From positions 1 to 13,729 of the forward strand of contig CAYTID010000060.1 in the NCBI GenBank assembly GCA_964437735.1: DNA of 13,729 nt, given 5' to 3'. Position 1 is the stretch's first letter; the number at the start of each line of letters is the position of its first letter. The position numbers were made by a program, and so were the translations under genes. The stretch is from CAYTID01 sp964437735 (lineage in GTDB: Bacteria > Bacteroidota > Ignavibacteria > UBA10030 > BY39). Of this stretch, positions 8,631 through 13,729 are shown one piece after another. The notes beneath the pieces are model-generated. The model had not been told where the DNA came from and ran no database searches. It saw only the letters and a program-made list of their open reading frames with translations.

Positions 8631-8659
8631 TAAAAAATGCCCGTTAAACCGGGCATTTT
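8631..8659 (-). terminator. Intrinsic terminator of the TPR gene, in the DUF3467 leader
   Basis: Perfect 10-base inverted repeat: AAAATGCCCG (8634-8643) against CGGGCATTTT (8650-8659), with a six-base loop. Read on the minus strand, the GC core is followed by a run of T (complement of 8632-8637). It begins 22 bases beyond the TPR stop codon and ends about six bases before the DUF3467 ribosome binding site. On the plus strand it is also followed by T-rich sequence, but no plus-strand gene needs it. Confidence 0.85.
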
Positions 8660-8680
8660 ATTTTTACTAATTTATTATTT

Positions 8681-9874
8681 TTATTTTTTCTTTCTTAATT
8701 CATCCGCTTTATCAAAAGCTATCTTTGCTTCTTTGGGCAGATTTAATATTGTGTTAACCATACCGAGTGTTTCCCAGCCGCTTAAATCGTTAGGATCGAC
8801 TTCGATTAATTTTTCCAAATTCTGTTTCGATTTTTTAAACTTCTCTTCGTACGATTTATCAATTATTTTTGACTTATCTCCTGCGGCAACTGCTTCCGCT
8901 TTCTCTTTCATCTTCTGACCCCACTGCATATAAGCCGCGCCTGTATTATACAAAGCATCAGTAAATTTGCTGTCAAAGCCCAACGATTTTTCAAAGTTTA
9001 TTGTCGCTTCTTCAAATTTATTCGCCCGTAATAACAAAACTCCGTAATTATAATAAACATATTTATTCTGAGGGTCTGCTTTGATCGCACTTTGATATAA
9101 TTTCATCGCATCTTCGGTTTTTCCTGCCGCTATATATGAATCATTCAGCAAGGCTAAAAGATTTACATCTTCCGGAGCATCTTTTGAAGCCGTTTCTAAA
9201 ATGTTAATCGCTTCATCTAAATTTGTATTCATTTTCTTCAGCAAATTTTCTTTTTCCGTTCCTTCGAGGCTTTGAGCTTGTTCTTTAGCTTCTATCGCCT
9301 TATCATAATAAATTGCCCCAAGAATTCTTCCTATCTGCGGATCATTTTGACGTTTTAAACTCTCCTTAAAATAGGGAATCGAATTATCAAGCTCTTTCTT
9401 GCCATAGTAACACAAACCTAAAATTCTATAACCCGCTGCACTATCGGGCATCATCAGTATCGAAGTTTTTAAATTAGAAATTGCGACATTATAATTTTCA
9501 GCCGGGTTTTCCGCCTGTATTGCTTGATTGTAATTTTCAACACCCTTGTTTAACGAACTTGCCCAGATGCTTAATCGGAAATTGTCAATATCTTTCTTGT
9601 ATTGGTTAGAGTGCTTCAATGAATTGTTAAATGCATCGAGCATCCCTTCGTAATTTTTATTTTCATAATTAACACGCCCTAACAGAAACCACGCCTCAAA
9701 GTTTTGCGGATTTTTGACTAATTCTTTCTCCAACTGATCTTTTGCATTATCCCACTCGGACCTCTGCAAATATAATTTTGCGCTTGTCATTTCAGCGCTT
9801 CCACATTGATAACCTGAAAAAACGATGCTTACTAAAATTCCGGCAAGAACCAGCGCTAACAATTTACTTTTCAT
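8681..9874 (-). CDS. Secreted TPR-repeat protein, possible lipoprotein
   Basis: The 397-residue product has an N-terminal hydrophobic signal segment (KLLALVLAGILVSIVFSG) ending in GYQCGSAEM. Cys24 could be lipidated, but the residues before it (GYQ) are not a normal lipobox. The rest is helical, with roughly seven tetratricopeptide-like repeats, including AWFLLGRVNYENKNYEGMLDAF, AAGYRILGLCYYGKKELDNSI, VNLLALLNDSYIAAGKTEDAM and YVYYNYGVLLLRANKFEEAT, plus a final copy before the Lys-rich end. TPR domains bind other proteins, so a periplasmic or outer-membrane assembly role is plausible; the partner is unknown. The ATG at 9874 is preferred over an in-frame TTG at 9889 because AAGGAG (9879-9884) lies just before it and the signal peptide then starts with MKSK. 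The gene is divergent from the aconitase operon and ends at the terminator at 8631-8659. Confidence 0.85.
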   Translation of the reverse strand: MKSKLLALVLAGILVSIVFSGYQCGSAEMTSAKLYLQRSEWDNAKDQLEKELVKNPQNFEAWFLLGRVNYENKNYEGMLDAFNNSLKHSNQYKKDIDNFRLSIWASSLNKGVENYNQAIQAENPAENYNVAISNLKTSILMMPDSAAGYRILGLCYYGKKELDNSIPYFKESLKRQNDPQIGRILGAIYYDKAIEAKEQAQSLEGTEKENLLKKMNTNLDEAINILETASKDAPEDVNLLALLNDSYIAAGKTEDAMKLYQSAIKADPQNKYVYYNYGVLLLRANKFEEATINFEKSLGFDSKFTDALYNTGAAYMQWGQKMKEKAEAVAAGDKSKIIDKSYEEKFKKSKQNLEKLIEVDPNDLSGWETLGMVNTILNLPKEAKIAFDKADELRKKK

Positions 9875-9878
9875 TTTT

Positions 9879-9884
9879 CTCCTT
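9879..9884 (-). promoter_or_regulatory. Ribosome binding site fixing the TPR gene start
   Basis: AAGGAG on the minus strand, four bases before the ATG at 9874. It argues against the in-frame TTG at 9889, which would place this site inside the coding region. Confidence 0.7.
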
Positions 9885-9932
9885 TTCAATCATTTTTTAA
9901 AAAAATTTCATCTAAATATACTTAATGTGCCG

Positions 9933-9943
9933 TTGATAATCAA
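9933..9943. promoter_or_regulatory. Dyad TTGATAATCAA, candidate operator 1
   Basis: Perfect five-base arms (TTGAT/ATCAA) around a central A, in the divergent gap between the TPR gene and the aconitase operon. It shares its arm sequence with the dyad at 10004-10018, 73 bases away centre to centre. No regulator is known; short AT-rich dyads can arise by chance. Confidence 0.35.
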
Positions 9944-10003
9944 GGTAATAATTTTTCGAATTCTCTGAAAACAGTTAAATTACGTTGCTTTTAAGGTTTT
10001 TTT

Positions 10004-10018
10004 TTGATAAATTATCAA
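10004..10018. promoter_or_regulatory. Dyad TTGATAAATTATCAA, candidate operator 2
   Basis: Perfect seven-base arms (TTGATAA/TTATCAA) around a central A. It coincides with the predicted -35 box of the aconitase operon, as expected for a repressor site. It has the same TTGAT...ATCAA arms as 9933-9943. Confidence 0.45.
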
Positions 10019-10032
10019 CAATCATATTTAAA
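10004..10032 (+). promoter_or_regulatory. Candidate promoter of the aconitase-isocitrate dehydrogenase operon
   Basis: TTGATA (10004-10009, five of six matches to TTGACA) is followed after 17 bases by TTTAAA (10027-10032, four of six matches to TATAAT). A start site near 10039 would give a leader of about 23 bases containing the AAGGAG at 10049-10054. The -10 match is weak, and FCB-group sigma factors may use other motifs. Confidence 0.35.
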
Positions 10033-10061
10033 GTTCTAAATTTTTTTTAAGGAGAATCATA

Positions 10062-12140
10062 ATGGCAATGAACCTATCTCAAAAAATCTTAAATTCCCAC
10101 TTAATTTCAGGAAAAATGGAGCCGGGAACCGAAATCGCAATTAAAATTGACCAAACATTGACTCAAGATGCTACCGGGACAATGGCATACCTTCAATTCG
10201 AAGCAATGGGCATACCTCGTGTAAGAACTAAACTTTCTGTCAGTTATGTCGACCATAATATGCTCCAGCAAGATTTTATGAATGCCGACGATCATCAATA
10301 TTTGCAAAGTGTTGCCGCAAAATATGGAATATATTACTCACGCCCGGGCAACGGAATTTGCCATCAGGTACATCGTGAAAGGTTCGGTGTTCCCGGAGAA
10401 ACTTTGTTAGGTTCGGATTCGCACACACCTACGGGTGGTGGACTTGGAATGATTGCAATCGGCGCAGGCGGATTGGATATAGCATTAGCAATGGCGGGTG
10501 AACCTTACGTTTTAAATATGCCAAAAATTTTAGGAGTGAAATTGGTAGGAGAGCTGCAACCGTGGATTTCCGGAAAAGATGTTATTCTTGAAATGCTTCG
10601 ACTGATTACGTCAAAAGGAGGAATAAATAAAATAGTTGAATATTACGGACCAGGAGTATCCTCGCTTCCCATAGGCGATCGTTTTACGATCACAAACATG
10701 GGTGCAGAGCTTGGCGCAACAACATCTGTTTTCCCAAGCGATAATATTACCAAAATATACCTTGAAGCTCAAGAGCGCGGTAAAGTTTGGAATGAGTTAC
10801 ATCCTGACGAAGGTGCAACCTACGACAGATGCGACGTTCGTCTTCACCTCGAGAAAGATGCAAAAGCAATCGCTGCATTAAAAGAAGGCTCAGCTGTTAA
10901 CCTCACAATCAGCGAACCGAATGAAGCCGGCTTTGTGACAGTTGAATTCGATGGATTGATTATAGATTTAGACAAGCTCGAACCACTTATTGCACAGCCC
11001 CACGCGCCTGATAATGTTATTAAAGTAAGCGAACTCGCAAAACAGAATATTAAAGTTGAACAGGCTTGTGTAGGTTCCTGCACCAATTCAAGTTATTTTG
11101 ATTTAAGCATGGCAGCTCAAATGCTGAAAGGAAATCCCGTTCACTCTAATACGTCCTTCTCGTTAAATCCCGGATCAAAACAGGTTTTTGAAATGATTGC
11201 CAGAACGGGAGAACTTGCAGACATCATTTCATCGGGAGCGAGAATACTGGAATCGGCGTGTGGTCCTTGTATCGGAATGGGACAAGCTCCATCGAGCGGA
11301 AGCGTTTCAGTCCGATCGTTCAACAGAAATTTTGAGGGAAGAAGCGGAACAATGGATGCAAATGTTTATCTCGCCTCGCCTGAAACAACAACAGCGGCTG
11401 CTCTTACAGGAAAAATTTCAGATCCGCGTGAGGTGGCGAAAGAATTTAAACTTGTTTATAAAAAACGCGAAGAGCCCCCTAAGTATCTGATCAACGATTC
11501 GATGATAATTCCCCCGGCGAAGAATCCTGATGAGGTAGAAATTATTCAGGGACCGAACATTAAGCCCATTCCGCGATTCGACGAGATGCCAAAAGACATC
11601 AGCGGTAAAGTATTATTAAAGACAGGCGATAATATTTCAACCGATCACATTTCCCCCGCCGGCGCGAAAGTTCTCCCTTTAAGATCAAACATTCCGGCGA
11701 TTTCCGAATTCACATTCACACGCGTGGATGCCGAGTTCCCCAAACGGGCACGGGAATGGGGCGGCGGATTCGTCATCGGCGGCGATAATTACGGACAAGG
11801 CTCAAGCCGTGAACACGCGGCTTTATCCCCAAAATTCCTCGGCGTAAAAGGGGTAATAACAAAAATATTCAACAGAATCCACAGATCGAATTTAATTAAC
11901 TTCGGGATTCTTCCCCTCACATTCGCTAATCCGACCGATTATGATACAATTGAGTTCGGTGATGAGTTGATTCTTGAGAACATTAAAGAACAGTTGAAAG
12001 CAGGAAAACAAAAAGGTGAAGTTGTTCTGAAAAACATTACCCAAAAAACCGAAATAAAACTTAATTACGACCTCACAGAACGTCAAAAAGAAATATTATA
12101 TGCCGGCGGAATGCTCAACATGGCAAGAAAAAAATCATAA
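10062..12140 (+). CDS. Aconitate hydratase (shorter Aquifex-type form)
   Basis: Catalyses citrate to isocitrate via cis-aconitate in the TCA cycle, in the cytosol, using a [4Fe-4S] cluster. The three cluster ligands are visible as C340 (VGSCTNSS) and C400/C403 (SACGPCIG). Other family motifs are QDATG (35-39), GSDSHTPTGGGLG starting at 117 with H121, and in the C-terminal swivel domain TGDNISTDHISPAG and GGDNYGQGSSREHAAL with active-site S582 and R583. The protein has 692 residues, shorter than AcnA (about 890) or AcnB (about 865), and resembles the putative aconitase group described from Aquifex. Isopropylmalate or homoaconitate hydratase activity is less likely, since the next gene, 36 bases downstream, is isocitrate dehydrogenase. 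AAGGAG seven bases before the ATG supports the start; an in-frame ATG two codons later is an alternative. The two genes very likely form one transcript. Confidence 0.93.
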   Translation: MAMNLSQKILNSHLISGKMEPGTEIAIKIDQTLTQDATGTMAYLQFEAMGIPRVRTKLSVSYVDHNMLQQDFMNADDHQYLQSVAAKYGIYYSRPGNGICHQVHRERFGVPGETLLGSDSHTPTGGGLGMIAIGAGGLDIALAMAGEPYVLNMPKILGVKLVGELQPWISGKDVILEMLRLITSKGGINKIVEYYGPGVSSLPIGDRFTITNMGAELGATTSVFPSDNITKIYLEAQERGKVWNELHPDEGATYDRCDVRLHLEKDAKAIAALKEGSAVNLTISEPNEAGFVTVEFDGLIIDLDKLEPLIAQPHAPDNVIKVSELAKQNIKVEQACVGSCTNSSYFDLSMAAQMLKGNPVHSNTSFSLNPGSKQVFEMIARTGELADIISSGARILESACGPCIGMGQAPSSGSVSVRSFNRNFEGRSGTMDANVYLASPETTTAAALTGKISDPREVAKEFKLVYKKREEPPKYLINDSMIIPPAKNPDEVEIIQGPNIKPIPRFDEMPKDISGKVLLKTGDNISTDHISPAGAKVLPLRSNIPAISEFTFTRVDAEFPKRAREWGGGFVIGGDNYGQGSSREHAALSPKFLGVKGVITKIFNRIHRSNLINFGILPLTFANPTDYDTIEFGDELILENIKEQLKAGKQKGEVVLKNITQKTEIKLNYDLTERQKEILYAGGMLNMARKKS

Positions 12141-12176
12141 TTTATAAATAACAAAAATCAGTTTATTGGAGATTAA

Positions 12177-13538
12177 ATGGCAAATTATCTATTATCAAAA
12201 GTTCCTGAAAATGGCGGCACAATTACTATTCAAGACGGAAAATTAAATGTTCCTGACAATCCGATTATTCCTTTTATAGAGGGTGACGGAACAGGTCCGG
12301 ATATCTGGCGCGCGTCTCAACGCGTTTTTGATGCTGCGGTTCAGATAGCATACAGCGGAAACAGAAAAATTCAATGGATGGAAGTATTTGCCGGTGAGAA
12401 ACCTTTCACAAAATTCAACACATGGCTTCCCGATGAAACTATCCAGGCGTTCAACGAATTTCTGGTCGGAATAAAAGGTCCTCTTACCACACCTGTCGGT
12501 GGCGGAATCCGCTCTTTAAATGTGGCGCTTCGTCAATTGCTCGACCTCTATGTTTGCATCCGTCCCGTGAGATGGTTTGACGGCGTCCCTTCGCCCGTGA
12601 AGAGACCCGACCTTGTAAACATGGTCATATTCAGAGAAAACACAGAGGATATTTATGCCGGAATCGAATTCGCTGCAGGAACCGACGAAGCCCAGAACCT
12701 TTTGAATTTCATCGAAAAAGAATATCCCGACATGTTTAAGAAAATCCGTTTCGGTACAACTGCAAAAGTAAATAATTGGTTAAATCTGACAGGCAAGTCA
12801 TTCGCCGATTCGGGTATTAAAGTCGGACTTGGCTTAAAGCCCGTATCAACACACGGATCGGAACGTTTGATCCGCGCAGCGATTCAATACGCTATCGACA
12901 ACAACCGCAAGTCAGTTACATTCGTGCATAAAGGAAATATTATGAAGTTTACCGAAGGCGCGTTCCGCGACTGGGGTTACGCGCTGGCGGAAAGAGAATT
13001 CGGAGATAAAGTTTATACTTGGATGCAATGGGAACGCACAAAGGAAGAAAAGGGTGAAGATACTGCCAACGCCGAACAAAAATCCGAGATAGCAGCAGGA
13101 AAAATTCTTGTCAAAGATGCGATCGCCGATATTACTTTGCAGCAGGTTTTAACACGACCGGATGAATTTGATGTGATCGCAACTTTGAACTTAAACGGCG
13201 ATTACTTAAGCGACGCTCTTGCCGCTCAGGTCGGAGGTATCGGGATCGCTCCGGGCGGAAACATCAACTATGTGACAGGTCATGCGGTTTTCGAGGCGAC
13301 TCATGGAACAGCTCCGAAATATGCCAACCTCGACAGAGTAAATCCTGGCTCTGTTATTCTCAGCGGCGAGATGATGCTCAGGTATATGGGCTGGACCGAA
13401 GCTGCCGATTTAATTATCAAGAGTCTTAATGAAACTATCAAATCGAAAGTTGTTACATACGACTTTGCACGACTTATGGAAGGAGCAAAGCAGGTTAAAT
13501 GCTCTGAGTTTGCCGACGCAATGATCGGCAATATGTAA
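12177..13538 (+). CDS. icd: Isocitrate dehydrogenase, NADP-dependent
   Basis: Oxidatively decarboxylates isocitrate to 2-oxoglutarate, producing NADPH, in the TCA cycle. The protein aligns closely with E. coli Icd. Substrate-binding S113, N115, R119, R129 and R153 and catalytic Y160 fall at identical positions. NADP-specificity residues K381, Y382, V388, Y428 and R432 match E. coli K344, Y345, V351, Y391 and R395 with a constant offset of 37. The length of 453 exceeds E. coli (416) because of two insertions. One is at about 193-214 (within GTTAKVNNWLNLTGKSFADS). The other is a segment VYTWMQWERTKEEKGEDTAN that resembles the Bacillus subtilis enzyme. TTGGAG precedes the ATG by six bases. It is the second gene of the aconitase operon and is followed by a strong terminator. 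Ser113 is the AceK phosphorylation site in E. coli; no aceK is in the window. Confidence 0.96.
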   Translation: MANYLLSKVPENGGTITIQDGKLNVPDNPIIPFIEGDGTGPDIWRASQRVFDAAVQIAYSGNRKIQWMEVFAGEKPFTKFNTWLPDETIQAFNEFLVGIKGPLTTPVGGGIRSLNVALRQLLDLYVCIRPVRWFDGVPSPVKRPDLVNMVIFRENTEDIYAGIEFAAGTDEAQNLLNFIEKEYPDMFKKIRFGTTAKVNNWLNLTGKSFADSGIKVGLGLKPVSTHGSERLIRAAIQYAIDNNRKSVTFVHKGNIMKFTEGAFRDWGYALAEREFGDKVYTWMQWERTKEEKGEDTANAEQKSEIAAGKILVKDAIADITLQQVLTRPDEFDVIATLNLNGDYLSDALAAQVGGIGIAPGGNINYVTGHAVFEATHGTAPKYANLDRVNPGSVILSGEMMLRYMGWTEAADLIIKSLNETIKSKVVTYDFARLMEGAKQVKCSEFADAMIGNM

Positions 13539-13556
13539 TAATATTTTTTTACCCTT

Positions 13557-13600
13557 AAGGTAACTTTTTCAATTATTTTTTTGAGGAGGTTACCTTTTTT
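13557..13600 (+). terminator. Intrinsic terminator of the acn-icd operon
   Basis: A 16-base stem: arm 13557-13572 (AAGGTAAC, TTTTT, CAA) pairs with arm 13581-13596 (TTG, AGGAG, GTTACCTT). The outer eight and inner three pairs are Watson-Crick; the middle five include three G-U wobbles. The loop is eight bases and a T-rich tail follows. It lies 18 bases after the icd stop codon. Confidence 0.85.
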
Positions 13601-13661
13601 ATTATATTCACTTTCAATGAGGATTACAAAATATTAATTTTTATAATGGTAAACACAGGGT

Positions 13662-13729
13662 ATGAACAACTTCCAAGATAAAGCCAATTTCATCTGGCAG
13701 GTTGCCGATGATATTTTAAGAGGATCGTA
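13662..13729 (+). CDS. hsdM: Type I restriction-modification DNA methyltransferase subunit, N-terminal fragment
   Basis: Only 22 complete codons lie in the window; the gene runs off the right edge. The peptide MNNFQDKANFIWQVADDILR then GS is the highly typical start of HsdM, the modification subunit of type I restriction-modification systems. HsdM methylates adenine in the recognition site chosen by HsdS. The family's helical N-terminal domain begins this way. The last two bases, TA, would give the expected Tyr if followed by C or T. The ribosome binding signal is weak (CAGGG one base before the ATG). A TATAAT at 13642-13647 could be a -10 box, but no good -35 is visible. The upstream icd terminator separates this from the TCA operon. 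Whether the gene is intact, and whether hsdS and hsdR follow, cannot be seen here. Confidence 0.85.
   Translation, partial: MNNFQDKANFIWQVADDILRGS

Noticed and set aside
8629..8631. Longer DUF3467 start at 8631
   Set aside because: It begins in the terminator tail and consumes the AAAGGA site that serves the ATG at 8613.
11197..11490. 97-residue plus-strand frame inside aconitase
   Set aside because: Out-of-frame overlap with a gene whose catalytic residues are all intact; no independent signals.

Overview
The window is a low-GC stretch of bacterial chromosome with eight complete protein genes and the first 22 codons of a ninth. No rRNA or tRNA gene, CRISPR array, insertion sequence or phage gene was seen. 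The gene set fits a Gram-negative member of the Bacteroidota/Chlorobi/Ignavibacteria side of the FCB group: an outer-membrane barrel of the DUF5723-like type beside a large lipoprotein, a secreted TPR protein, a DUF3467 protein, a shorter Aquifex-type aconitase and a Bacillus-like isocitrate dehydrogenase. Clear Shine-Dalgarno sequences precede several genes. True Bacteroidia usually lack them, so an Ignavibacteria-like lineage is favoured. This is an inference from gene content, not a phylogeny.

Layout. 48-2063 (+) is an ABC-F ribosome-associated ATPase with no Shine-Dalgarno sequence and a Bacteroidota-like -7 motif almost touching its start codon. 2225-4714 (+) is a soluble hybrid histidine kinase (PAS-GAF-HisKA-HATPase-REC-REC). 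It converges, with one base between stop codons, on a minus-strand pair: a 682-residue lipoprotein (8142-6094) followed 10 bases later by a predicted outer-membrane beta-barrel (6083-4716). Upstream of these on the same strand are a DUF3467 protein (8613-8290) and a TPR protein (9874-8681), separated by an intrinsic terminator hairpin that ends just before the DUF3467 ribosome binding site.

The 187-base divergent gap 9875-10061 carries two related dyads (TTGAT...ATCAA), one of them over the predicted -35 box of the next operon. That operon (+) is aconitase (10062-12140) and NADP-type isocitrate dehydrogenase (12177-13538). Together they carry citrate through isocitrate to 2-oxoglutarate, and the operon ends at a strong terminator (13557-13600). 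The last 68 bases open a type I restriction-modification methyltransferase gene (hsdM), so the right edge is a boundary between core metabolism and a defence locus.

No gap exceeds 300 bases. The gap 2064-2224 is AT-rich with no convincing terminator or promoter. The gap 8143-8289 has only weak AT-rich dyads and an orphan AGGAGG. No wholly new system is evident. The least explained parts are the lipoprotein/barrel pair, the hairpin in the DUF3467 leader and the paired dyads in front of the TCA operon.
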